This document shows positions 47,757-59,986 of a stretch of DNA of 64,000 bases, piece by piece (the first letter of the stretch is position 1; every line of letters begins with the position of its first letter). The stretch lies in the NCBI GenBank assembly GCA_949130495.1, contig OX422215.1, forward strand, positions 14,175,302 through 14,239,301. The letters are read 5' to 3'. The position numbers and the translations under genes are program-made. The notes under the pieces were generated by a model. The model was not told the origin of the DNA and made no database searches. It saw only the letters and a program-made list of their open reading frames with translations. Source of the stretch: Sambucus nigra. Taxonomy: Eukaryota; Streptophyta; Magnoliopsida; Dipsacales; Adoxaceae.

Positions 47757-50700
47757 TGTGACACCCCGCCTAATAAAAAACCGGGTGATCAGTCCTATAC
47801 CAAATTAAAACAGGAATCCCAGTTGGTTCATCCTTAGCATCATTGTTGATTTTTTTTCAAACTTACTAACCACCTAGTATTCCAAAAGCTGGTACCAAAT
47901 TTTAACTTTTTAATTTACAAAACAGTACATGCGGAAATAAATATAAACCATTCACACAATAAAATAAAACTCAACAGAATAAATAATTAAACAATTTGCC
48001 GAATAAACCACCGGCCACCAAAGTGAAATAATTCAATACAATTATCCAACATCGGAATAAAACAAATCTGAAAACTGAACTGAAAGTCTGGGCGACATGC
48101 CCTAAATAAAACTGAAACTGATAAATAATTCCTACTCTAGGAATAAATAAATGATGCGTCTAATCCAAACTCCAGCTAGCATCCACATATACCGCAGCAC
48201 CGTATCCCTAGAATAGAATATCAATCCTGGCGTCCCTGTGGCTAGACACCTGAAAGGTTTTGAAAATAGTTTTATAGCAAGGGTTAGAACCCAAAATATT
48301 TTGAAAATATTTAGCAAGTGAATTAACTACAGTAATTTAAAATGCATGAATGCGCTTCATATTTAAGTTAGTGTCACACTCTCTTGTGGACATTTTTACC
48401 CCTCCACTATTGTGCACACTTGACGGTTACCTTAACCCCCACCTAGTTGTACTATCCCGTCTAACAAGTCCTGGTATAGCCTCCCCTTTCCATACTACTC
48501 TAACCCGAGTATAATGATCCTTGAATTATAAGTTATCTCATAATTAACTTAATTAATTCCATCTTAAATGGTAGCATATAATCGTGTCACAAGTTATATA
48601 AAGTAAATACATCACACACTGTATTATTACCCGCATATAATATTGAATACCATTATATACGTACCTTTACTAAAACATCCACACATATAACATACGTATA
48701 TCCATCCCTCCGAGTATCCCCTCGCAGGATGTTTCCCACTAAAGTGCTATCTCACTAGGTGTGCTCACAAAACCTAGTTCCCCAAGTTGGATTCGCTAAC
48801 CAACCTGTCCTAAAACATAAACGAAGTGGAGGCGATCATATTTCTTCCCTAAAAGTGAGATAAATTCCTCACCCATATACTGGACGCTATGACCTGGGGA
48901 TATACTCGCCCTACTGCTCAAGCTAGGGGATTCACCCACATCGCGCAACCTCCCTTGATAGCACCAGTGTGTATATATATATATATATACTATCACCCAC
49001 CGTATATATATAAAATAAACCCCGGTTTTACCGTGTACTCAAAATCTCGTACACTAGCCTGTAATTCCCTGAGTCTGTGGCCCGACTCAACATAATTAAT
49101 TTTCTCACTTAATAATTTATCATCTTCCCGAGTCTATGGTCCGACTCTAATATAATTAATTCACATCTCAATTCATATAATACTTCCCCGAGTCAATCGT
49201 CCGACTCTAATTAAATTAATTAATATACTTATTAATTTAATAACTCCCCGAGTCTATCCTCCGACTCTAATTAAATTAATTAACACACTTATTAATTTAA
49301 TAACTCTCTGAGTCTATCGTCCGACTCTAATTAAATTAATTAATATAATTATTAATTTAATAACTTCCTGAGTCTATCGTCCTACTCTAATTAAATTAAT
49401 TAACACACTTATTAATTTAATAACTCCCCGAGTCTATCGTCCGACTCTAATTAAATTAATTAATACACCTATTAATTTAATACCGATCCGAGTCTGTGGT
49501 CTGACCCTCAATTAATTAATTTACACATTAGATAATTCATACTAAACTGAGTCTGTGGTACAACTCTCATTTAATTAATTTATACCAATCCGAGCCTGTG
49601 GTCCGACTCTCATTTAATTAATTTACACATTAATTAATAAATACCCTTTCCGAGTCTACAATCCGACTCTAAATTAATTCATTACAACATCAATTAATTT
49701 AATACTTTTTCGAGTCTACTTTCATTAATTAACACATCCATTAATTTAGTAACTTGGTGTCACCCAACCATCCTCCCCGTACTCGCTCACTTGTCCCATA
49801 CCTTAATATTTCCTGAGTCTACGTTCCAACTCCAAATTAATTACTCTCTCCTAATAATTAATTTAATACTTTGGTGCCACTTAACCAATATACCCGGACT
49901 CGCTCAATTGGTCCATATTACATCTCATAATTTCATTCCCACATATTTGCCCACAATGTGTCACACATTCATCTCCATAAACTTCCCAATTATATTTACC
50001 TGTAATTATCAACATACCCGGACTCGCTCACTTAGTCCACCTTTACATCTCAAAATTTCATTCCCACATATTCGCCCATAATGTGTTACACATGCATCTC
50101 CATAACTTTCCCAATTATATTTACCTATAATTATCAACATACCCGGACTCGCTCACTTAGTCCATTTTCAACATGTAAAATCAGCCCAAAAATCTTTTTC
50201 TCAATAATTATTTCCATGTAGTAAAAACTGGCGGCACTGCCAGAATTTCTGCAGCATTGATCGATCGAACCCCTAGGTCGATCGATCGATCATTCCAGTA
50301 TTCATCTTCTCCAGCTTCCGTTAGCCATGGACGAAACCTAAAACTTTGATTCTCAATCTAAATCCTTACCCAAATACAATTAACATATCTTCTATATAAG
50401 AAAAGGGTCTAAACATCCCACAGACCTTAATTAATCATCAATATCCATTAATTCCAAGGTTTTCCCGATTTGGGTATTATCCGGGTTTCAAATCCCCAAT
50501 ACGAATTTCATTCATATTATCAGCAATTAACCATTTATTCTCACTGGTTTTAACATACGATTCATTCCTCTACGTTCTAGAATCATAAACACAATAAATC
50601 TCACCCTTAATCCCATTAAGGTATATCAATTTCCAAAGACCCAATTTTAATTTTGGTTAGACACCCAAAACTAATTTTGATTTACACATCACTATGATAT

Positions 50701-51283
50701 GAATTGATTATCATCAATTTAAAAATCACAACAATTAATCACTTGCCTGGAATTGTTCGTAGAGTTTGATCCGTTGGTCTAATCCCTTAATTTGGCTCCA
50801 AAATCCCCAAATCGGCTCTTGATTTGCTTTCCCCCAATTTCCCTATCAATCCCTGGTCTTAGAGTTGTGTTGACTGTCGTTTCCTAGTCTCTCAATTTGG
50901 CTAAAAACCCTTAATCCCGTTTTTGGTCATCTGGGCCTAATTAAAATGGCCTAACTCACCCCGTGTGGGCCCGGCTATGCCCAAAAATACCCCGAGACCC
51001 AATTACTACCCCCGGATACTCTTTTCTGACTATCTCGACCCATTCGAACGCAATCGCGCACTCGGAATTATCATCCGAAATACTTTTTATCTTTTCCAAA
51101 TTCCGACCTCAAAATGCGACACAAGAGATTTCGAACCATTAAACTTAGAAGTCGCCAATTATAAATAAATTGGCTCACTCAAATAAATTCTCCAACTCAC
51201 GAATTTAAGTTTCTCCAATTTAAATATTTTTATAACTCCCAAAATAATTAAATATTTAATCCTCAAAATTACGGGGTGTTACA
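47757..51283 (-). repeat. 3' LTR of element D
   Basis: Plus-strand ends TGTGACACCCCGCC and GGGGTGTTACA. Most of it aligns with the 5' LTR base by base. It lacks about 70 bp (after 48965) present in the other LTR at 55023-55095, flanked there by TAGCAC repeats, and about 28 bp near 49580. A GATCGATC hairpin lies at 50258-50292. Confidence 0.93.
49063..49740 (-). repeat. 60-bp array in the 3' LTR of D
   Basis: About ten units with exact 60-bp spacing in the middle: CCGAGTCTATCGTCCGACTC followed by an AATTAAATTAATTAA stretch. Outer units are more divergent. Confidence 0.95.
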
Positions 51284-51297
51284 TACTCCCCCCTTAC
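51284..51297 (-). other. polypurine tract of element D
   Basis: Minus strand GTAAGGGGGGAGTA directly before the LTR start TGTAACACCCC. Upstream lies TTCGAGGACGAAATTCC, a stretch seen at the end of pol in many plant chromoviruses. Confidence 0.85.
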
Positions 51298-52439
51298 AAA
51301 GGAATTTCGTCCTCGAAATTAAGATGGGCGTAATGTTCCAAGCTTTGCATGTCACTTTCTAGTCATGTGCCTCTAAGCCCGCTATAACTATCCCATCCAC
51401 TTCTAAGCATAAGTTATACAAGTATGCAATTAAATTAACCAGGGCGCCCATACACCCTATACCCGTACTTAACCGCACAAAATTTGCCTTAATTAACCCG
51501 GGTGCCCATACAACCTATACATGTGCTTTACCGCACGAAATTTACCCGACTATGCTAGTCGTAACCCATAATATAACTTCGAACCCGTAGTCACATCACA
51601 CATATATATCTACATATATATCTACTACATGGGGTACCCAACCCATGTACTAACGACCAGACATCTCCCCATTTTCCAACGTTGCACTAAGTTTCATGCG
51701 TGGGATGTCTCGCAAAGCGAAATCTAAACAAGGAACCCCCCGATACACTACGACCTAGCATTGTGGGTCATTGAAATCCGTTATACCCTTAGTCCATAGC
51801 ACGTACCCCTAAATACTTGTCTCTTAACACAAAAGTATATACGCTTACCCTTATGCTACCAAAGACAACATTAAATACCGCGCCCTTACCATCACTAGTC
51901 CTTGCGCAAAATAAAACCCGAGCTATCTCTCTTTGCTCGAAAACAAATCTAACCACCCTGATTCACTTCAGTAAACAAACCTACTTTCGGGATAAAAATG
52001 TGAGAACACAAGACCTCACTTTGTGTCTATCGCACCACACAATATAAAATAAATACACACATATACATAGGCTAAATGCCCTCTCAGGTGATACCTCATA
52101 CCAATCATATCCTGGTGTCGCGAACACCAAAACTTACCCCCACTATTCATAATAGTTCAAATCCCATCGCTATCCAACCGATACTTAGGAAATATTATCA
52201 ACCCTATTCCCATAATTCTTGAAAGTAGTAACTCTTCGCATAATTGAAACCTTCACTCAGTGTACACCTCCACTTTCCCGTGAAGAACACCAAGGAACTC
52301 CGCTACCCCACGAAAAGTTTATCCACATACTATGGCTGCTACAGCCAACGCACCCACTAAATTCGACTCACCCACGAACTCTAGTGAAAAATAAGTCTTA
52401 TATTATGACATCCTCCTTATCACTCAAAAATATATCCCA
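51298..52439 (-). other. noncoding 3' interior of element D
   Basis: No pol motif on either strand. A ~59-bp direct repeat lies at about 51430-51488 and 51489-51548 (GCCCATACA.CCTATAC core). Small plus-strand frames (51817-52047, 52219-52545) show no family features. Confidence 0.7.
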
Positions 52440-53629
52440 TGCCCATAGAGTAAAAATAATTACCTCCATACTTCAGCTGCAACGGCTGATCCTCGGGTTT
52501 CGAAGCATCTTCTCCTTTCCCGAATGCGCCCATGACATGCTGTAGTGGCTGTACATCCAGGACCTCGTCCTATAGTTGATCCCTGCCTCACTTAAGATAA
52601 TATCTCTACGTGTGTCTCGCTTCCTCCACAAATGAAACACCTTCTAATACATTCACCCTGCCACTGGTCTCTTCCATGCCGACCTTGTTGGAATTCTTAG
52701 CCATCCTGCCGATAGCCTCCAGTTCTAAATCGTTTGGCATGATTTCCCCTGCGAGAATCCTACCCCTGATCTCCCCCTATCTGCTGCTGGGATACCCCAC
52801 TGGTACTATTCCCTCCTTCTTTATCCGACTGGCTAGTTTCCACTCCTCTCCCGCTTCCTTTCACGTGGAAGCGATATTCCTGACCGTGTCGGAGTGTTGC
52901 GTTAACGACATCAGTATAATCTACTAATGCGGAATTACCAATTTAATGTTGTCTGATTATCCAGACTAACCAATTCACAAACCTTTACTTTCTTTATCTC
53001 TTCACTGCTTACCTCATCCGGTACCAACTTTGACAATCGAGTAAATTCTTCCTCGTAATCGACCACTAAACGGTTTCCCCGAGTTAACTCTCTAAATTTT
53101 CTCCTCATTTCGGTCTCAACCGCTGGAGGAAAAATACGTGCGGTCGAACCACACCCAAAACTCTGCAATAGCTAGTGTATCCCTTTCCTCAACTGTGGTG
53201 ATTGACTCCAACCACTGTAGCGCTGCTCCCACTAAACTAAAAGTGGCTAGCATTTTCTTTCGCACCTTATCGCAATCTCCCATGCGTAGGTGACGCTGGA
53301 TATCTCTCTTTTTTGACACGCTAGCACTACATCTGAACCCCCTCGCAACTCTGTTGGGTGGCCACTCTTGAAAATCTTTCGTACTTGTTGCCACCCCGAC
53401 GGCCCCGCATGGCCTGAACATCTGGTGCCATTAACACTTGTGGCTGATCCCGTGGAAACTACCCTGCCATTGCGACTGTCGCCGCTTCAACTGCCTGTGC
53501 CACCAATTCAGTTACCTGCGTTGCCAAAATCATCCCTCACAGTTGCAGCGGTAACTCTTGCTCCTGACGAGCCTCTCTAGTCTCATCTCCCCCTGCTGCC
53601 CTAGAGGCTCTCTCTCTCCTGGACGACAT
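52440..53629 (-). pseudogene. gag of element D (disrupted)
   Basis: A minus-strand ATG at 53629-53627 opens a short arginine/glutamate-rich stretch that ends in a stop near 53530. Further on, 53421-53116 has the gag entry region (FSLVGAALQWLES, then F.VWFDRTYF). After a frame change near 53150, 53168-52935 has MRRKFRELTRGN, DYEEEFTRLSKLVPDE, the retrotransposon gag core of Gypsy chromovirus-type elements. A degraded zinc knuckle CFICGGSE lies near 52628-52639 (minus). Gag is thus about 390 codons in total but has at least two frame breaks. No downstream protease. Confidence 0.8.
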
Positions 53630-53799
53630 CTGGAATGAGAATCGAATCGTATGAGTTCACACTCAAATAAAAAATGTGGCAGAAGGACGTAAATTCGCAT
53701 ACGTATAAGAATACAACAATCCTATGATAGGGTTCTATATCAAAGATTGCTAAGCCGAAACGTGAAAAGCCGCACAGATCCTAAGGACACTAGAACCTG

Positions 53800-53813
53800 A
53801 TGCTCTAATACCA
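53800..53813 (-). other. primer binding site of element D
   Basis: Minus strand TGGTATTAGAGC (53813-53802), two bases after the 5' LTR end; one mismatch to the initiator-Met site TGGTATCAGAGC. Confidence 0.85.
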
Positions 53814-53815
53814 TC

Positions 53816-56800
53816 TGTGACATCCCACCTAATAAAATACCGGGTGATCAGTCCTATACCAAATTAAAATAGGAATCCCAGTTGGTTCATCCTTAGCATC
53901 ACTGTCGAAAACTTTTTTAAACTTACTAACCACCTAGTATTCCAAAAGCTAGTGCCAAATTTAAACTTTTTAATTTACAAAATAGTACATGCGGAAATAA
54001 ATATAAACCATTCACACAACATAATAAAACTCAACAGAATAAATAATTAAATAATTTGCCGAATAAACCACCGGCCACCAAAGTGAAATAATTCAATACA
54101 ATTATCCACCACTGGAATAAAACAAATCTGAAAACTGAACTGAAAGTCTGGGCGACATGCCCTAAATAAAACTGAAACTGATAAATGATTCCTACTCAAG
54201 GAATAAATAAATGATGCGTCTAATCCAAACTCCTTCTAGCATCCACATATGTCGTAGCTCCGTATCCCTGGAATAGAATATCAATCCTGGCATCCCTATG
54301 GCTGGACACCTAAAAGGTTTTGAAAATAGTTTTATAGCAAGGATTAGAAGCCAAAGCATTTTGAAAATATTTAGCAAGTGAATTAACTGCAGTAATTTAA
54401 AATGCATGAATGCGCTTCATATTTAAGTTAGTGTCGCACTCCCTTGTGGACATTCTCACCCCTCCACTATTGTGCACACTTGACGGTTACCTTAACCCCC
54501 ACCTAGTTGTACTATTCCGTCCAACTAGTCCTGGTATAACCCCCCCTTGCCATACTACTATAACCCGAGTATAATGATCCACGAATTATAAGTTATCTCA
54601 CAATTAACTTAATTAATTCCTTCTTAAATAGTAGCATATAACCGTGTCACAAGTTATATAAAGTAAATACACCACACACTGTATTATTACCCCATATAAT
54701 ATTGAATACCATTATATACGTACTTTTACTAAAACATCCACACATATAACATTCGTATATCCATCCCTCCGAGTATACCCTTGCCGGATGATTCCCTCTA
54801 AAGTGCTATTTCACTAGGTGTGCTCACAAAACCTAGTTCCCCAAGTTGGATTCACTCACCAACCTGGCCTAAAACATAAACAAAGTGGAGGTGGTCATAT
54901 TCCTTTCCTGAAAGTGAGATAAATAACTCACCCATATACCGGACGCTATGACCCGGGGAAATACTCACCCTACTCCTCAAGCTAGGGGATTCACCCACAT
55001 CGCGCAACCTCCCTTGATAGCACTAAAGTATATAAATTAAGTAAATATCTAATCACTGATATTTAATAGCACACACAATATATACACATATATATATACT
55101 ATCACACACCGTATATATATATATATATATATACATATATAAAATAAACCCCGAATTTACCGTGTACTCAAAATCTCGTACACTAGGCTGTAATTCCCTG
55201 AGTCTGTGGCCTGACTCAACATAATTAATTTTCTCACTTAATAATTTATCATCTTCCCGAGTCTATGGTCTGAATCTAATATAAATAATTCACACCTCAA
55301 TTAATATAATACTTTCCCCGAGTCTATCGTCCGAGTCTAATTAAATTAATTAATACACTTATTAATTTAATAACTCCCCGAGTCTATCATCCGACTCTAA
55401 TTAAATTAATTAACACAATTATTAATTTAATAACTCCCCGAGTCTATCGTTCGACTCTAATTAAATTAATTAATATACTTATTAATTTAATAATTCCCCG
55501 AGTCTATCGTCCGACTCTAATTAAATTAATTAACACACATATTAATTTAATAACTCCCCGAGTCTATCGTCCGACTCTAATTAAATTAATTAATACACCT
55601 ATTAATTTAATACCGATCCGAGTCTGTGGTCTGATTCTCAATTAATTAATTTACACATTAGCTAATTCATACTAAACTGAGTCTGTGGTACGACTCTCAT
55701 TTAATTAATTTACACATTAATAAATTTATACCAATCTGAGTCTGTGGTCCGACTCTCATTTAATTAATTTACACATTAATTAATAAATACCCTTCCCGAG
55801 TCTACAATCTGACTCTAAAGTAATTCATTACAACATCAATTAATTTAATACTTTTCTGAGTCTACTTTCATTAATTAACACATCCATTAATTTAATAACT
55901 TGGCGTCACCCAACCATCCTCCCCGGACTCACTCACTTGGCCCATACCTTAATATTTCCCGAGTCTATGTTCTGACTCCAAATTAATTACTCTCTCCCAA
56001 TAATTAATTTAATACTGTGGTGCCACTTAACCAATATACCCGGACTCGCTCACTTGGTCCATATTACATCTGATAATTTCATTCCCACATATTCGCCCAC
56101 AATGTGTCACACATTCATCTCCATAAATTTCCCAATTATATTTACCTATAATTATCAACATACCCGGACTCGCTAACTTAGTCCATTTTTACATCTCAAA
56201 ATTTCATTCCCACATATTCGCATACAATGTGTCACACATGCATCTCCATAACTTTTCCAATTATATTTACCTATAATTATCAACATACCCGGACTAGCTC
56301 ACTTAGTCCATTTTCAACATGTAAAATCAGCCCAAAAATCTTTTTCTCAATAATTATTTCCATGTAGTAAAAACTGGCGACACTGCCAGAATTTCTGCAG
56401 CATCGATCGATCGAACCCCCTGGGTCGATCGATCGATCGTTCCAGTATTTGTCTTCTCCAGCATCTGTCAGCCATGGACGAAACCTAAAGCTTTGATTCT
56501 CAATCTAAATCCTTACCCAAATACAATTAACATATCTTCCATATAAGAAAAGGGTCTAAACATCCCACAGACCTTAATTAATCATCAATATCCATTAATT
56601 CCAAGGTTTTCCCAATTTGGGTAATATCCGGGTTTCAAATCCCCATTAAGAATTTCATTCATATTATTAGCAATTAACCATTTATTCTCACTGGTTTTAA
56701 CATACGATTCATTCCTCTACGTTCTAGAATCATAAACACAATAAATCTCACCCTTAATCCCATTAAGGTATATCAATTCCAAAAACCCAATTTTAATTTT

Positions 56801-57429
56801 GGTTACACACCCAAAACGAATTTTGATTTACACATCACTATGATATGAATTGATTATCATCAATTTAGAAATCACAACAGTTAATCACTTGCCTGTAATT
56901 GTTCGTAGAGTCTAATCCGTTGGTGTAGTCCCTTAATTTGGCTCCAAAATCCCCAAATTGGCTCTTGATTTGCTTTCCCCCAATTTTCCTCTCAAGCCCT
57001 ATGCTTAGTGTTGTGTTGACTGCCGTTCCCTAATCACTCAATTTGGTTAAAAACCCTTAATCCCATTTTTGGTTATCCGGGCCTAATTAAAATGGTCCAA
57101 CTCACCCCGTGTGGGCCCGGCTATGCCCAAAAATACCCCGAGACCCAATTACTACCCCCGGGTACTCTTTTCTGACTATCTCGACCCATCCGGACGCAAC
57201 CTCGCACTCGGAATTGTTATCCAAAATACTTTTAGTCATTTCCAAATTACGACCTCAAAATGCGACACACGAGATTTCGAACCATTAAACTTAGAAGACG
57301 CCAATTATAAATAATTCGGCCCACTCAAATAAATTCTCCAACTCATTAATTTAAGTTTCTCCAATTTAAATATTTTTATAACTCCCAAAATAATTAAATA
57401 TTTAATCCTCAAAATTATGGGGTGTTACA
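53816..57429 (-). repeat. 5' LTR of element D
   Basis: Plus-strand ends TGTGACATCCC and GGGGTGTTACA. A GATCGATC hairpin matching that of the other LTR lies near 56402-56440. Longer by 87 bp than the 3' LTR because of two local indels. Confidence 0.93.
55190..55890 (-). repeat. 60-bp array in the 5' LTR of D
   Basis: Same array as 49063-49740; the order and number of units is almost the same. Confidence 0.95.
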
Positions 57430-57434
57430 GTATT

Positions 57435-59965
57435 CCACAAACATCGTCACTTCTAAACGAAGCTATACTAACTAAATGGAGCTATGCTCAACTCGGGCAC
57501 TTCAAATGGGGTCAAACCCTCGGGAAAAATTTAGTTCATGCTATAAGGGTAAGATAACTCTACTAAACTTTGGGTCATCCCCAATATATTGTGCAAAGAA
57601 CCTCTGCCCACATTTAGGTTCATATACTCCATATATGTTGAGATAAACTGTCCATATTTGTTTATCACTTTTAACCTGGCCCCTATTTAGAGGATTGGTA
57701 TGCACTTTATAGCGTTTATATTTTAAAGCCTGATCTTTAACCCAGCAGTTCTATTAATATACTTGACATGCTCATATGTTGAATAAATTCTAATCAAATG
57801 CCACAACCACCAACACAAAATATTAAAACGTGATTTTTAAAACGATTCTAAGGAAAGGGACGTAAGCCGAGTCAGTTAAAAACTTTTCACAAGCCGAAGT
57901 CTAAAATTTTACTACTCATACTGCTTCTCCAAATGAATAAAGACCGTCCCCACGGCGGCACCTAGAATATGTGTTTTCATATCAAATACTTATCAAACAT
58001 CAGATTTTAATTAAAAATACTTTTAACATATAAATATATTAATCCAACGCAAAGAATATGTTATATTAAGGACTAGGATCCATAAATACCTTAATGTTAT
58101 ATATAGTATACCCGGTATCCCATCACTTACACCGATAAATATGCCATGTTTCTTATGACTACGTTAGCTTTGATACTAAGTCTCTTTGGGTATGTAGCCA
58201 CTATATCTAACTAAATTTGTGAAGTCCAAGTCTCATAATATTCCTATCGGCGTATTATTTCTTAAGTATTCATCCATCCATAGTCCAAACTCCCTCGACT
58301 TCTATTTCTACCTCTTTAGTTGAGGATGTCTAGAATATGACATCCTTTGTGCGACACCTCCAAACTAGCCTGAATGTTCTATAAAACCTTTGAGTTAATG
58401 ATCCCCCCATAAGTAATGGATGCCATTGTCAATGGCTTCAGGTCAACTCCCATTCTGAACCTCCACCGAAGCTAACCTCTGGCCCATAGATATCTTTTCC
58501 ACCTCCCAAACAAGTCCTACCCTTGCACACATATCACGTTGGAGTATGTGAACACTCAAACAACATAGACTTTTATCTCATGGATATACAAGTATACAAG
58601 ACCAATACCAATTCGTTCACGTGAGCTCGAGCCTTAATAATATGTCGCATGATATATTATCCCCATAGATATGCACTCATTTCTTCCTTACACATTCTTT
58701 CATGCATACTACAAATAAGATATCAAACTATCTTAAAGTCGTTATCTCTCGCGTATCCCCATTTAATGATCAAAAGCATATATACTATACACAACAAAAA
58801 TATAAATCATGGATTATCCATCCCCCGACTTGAAAATACTTTTCTCCATTGAGATGTTGGAAGAAAAATAAGTATATTCATAGTTGTTAAAACTCTCATG
58901 ATTAAGCAGTTAACTATTTATGTAAGGCTCATATCTTCCATGAATATGACTTATCTGAAGTTCGAGTGTAACCATTGAAATAAGTGCGATCTTATTTAAC
59001 TCAAGATTCCATATTTAAAAGGATGTAAAATCATTAACCTTCATCCCTAATCTCCTACGTACAAACCTACACAAATGCTAAAGCGCATATATAAAACCGA
59101 ATTGCGTAGGCAATGATCCCAAGTCACTTAGGGTATGTAGGAACAATATCGAGTCCTTCTCATGAGCAAGAACCTCGACAACATATCTCTCGATATGCTA
59201 TCACAATATAGATTCACCCACCTCTTATATTACCTTTTGATCTCTCCTCAAACCTTGCAAGAGATATCAAACTATCTCGATATCGAGATCTCTCACACAA
59301 TCGCATGCATACTAATGGCCACCCATTATTCATTAGCACTAAGTCATTTGTAAGAACCTTTGCATACCTGTACCGATTGAAGTGAAGTTCTTATGCCTAT
59401 CACTGATACCATTTTCATACCTAAGCACCTATCTAAGTTTAAGGGATACTCAACCTGCAGTCTCTAAAATGGTCTTAAAATAACTAATATGCAATTAAAA
59501 CTATTACGAGTGAAAATAAGAATATAATTAAGAAAGTATAAAGAATGATTAGGGTGTCTAATACCTCCCCCCCTTTGTAGCCCGGTTCTCGAACCCACAG
59601 AATAAGAATCTTTGGACCAAACACAGACTTAAACCTGGCTTATGATTAGCCTGAAAGGATTAACCTAAATCTTTTTTTGCTTTTGTATAAAAAAAATGAG
59701 TGACTTTGAACAAACCAACTAAACCCCTTATCGCATGGCACACACTTTAGGTCTAGGCCTAAAACTAGGGGTGGGCGAATCAAACTGGACATGGCGTCAA
59801 ACATCTTCCAAGGGAAAGTCCTTCGACCCACATTGAACCAATACCCCAACCTTGGGCGGTATATTGGGAGACAAGCACTCCTGGTTATCCTCTGTCATAA
59901 AACCAAGCCCCCCCCCCCCCCCCCCCCGAGCACAACATTGTGCTCACTTGGGGCCCATATTACCA
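57435..59965 (+). repeat. Ogre/Tat-type LTR-2, part after element D
   Basis: Resumes LTR-2 after the second target duplication. Blocks in order with LTR-1: CACTTCTAAACGAAGCTA (57449-57466), CTATAAGGGTAAGATAAC (57541-57558), CACTTTATAGCGTTTATA (57693-57710), TTGGGTATGTAGCCACTATA (58187-58206), GAGCACAACATTGTGCTCAC (59928-59947). A 20-C run lies at 59908-59927, where LTR-1 has six C. The end is at TACCA (59965), followed by a primer site. U5 contains ~160-bp subrepeats (around 58170, 58590, 59115). Confidence 0.75.
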
Positions 59966-59968
59966 TAG

Positions 59969-59986
59969 TGGCGACTCCGCGAGGGA
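59969..59986 (+). other. primer binding site of the right-hand Ogre-type element
   Basis: TGGCGACTCCGCGAGGGA, three bases after the LTR-2 end. Close to the TGGCGACTC..CTGGGGA site of Ogre elements (tRNA-Arg). It shows that LTR-2 acts as a 5' LTR for the sequence to its right. Confidence 0.75.

Larger units (their letters stand above)
47757..57429 (-). mobile_element. complete gag-only Gypsy element D, TSD GTATT
   Basis: 9673 bp with LTRs 47757-51283 (3527 bp) and 53816-57429 (3614 bp) around a 2532-bp interior. GTATT at 47752-47756 and 57430-57434 is a perfect target duplication. The Met-type primer site (53802-53813) and purine tract (51284-51297) show minus orientation. The interior encodes only a broken gag; the 3' part is noncoding, and only the last few bases before the purine tract look like the pol end of a chromovirus (TTCGAGGACGAAATTCC). 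No protease, RT, RNase H or integrase is visible, so it is non-autonomous and would depend on a relative. The LTRs are long for the class. Confidence 0.93.

Noticed and set aside
52610..52927. 105-codon plus-strand frame in element D
   Set aside because: Shadow of the gag on the minus strand, near its zinc-knuckle region.
59969..59986. Possible tRNA gene piece
   Set aside because: Only 18 bases match, directly after an LTR end; it is a primer binding site.
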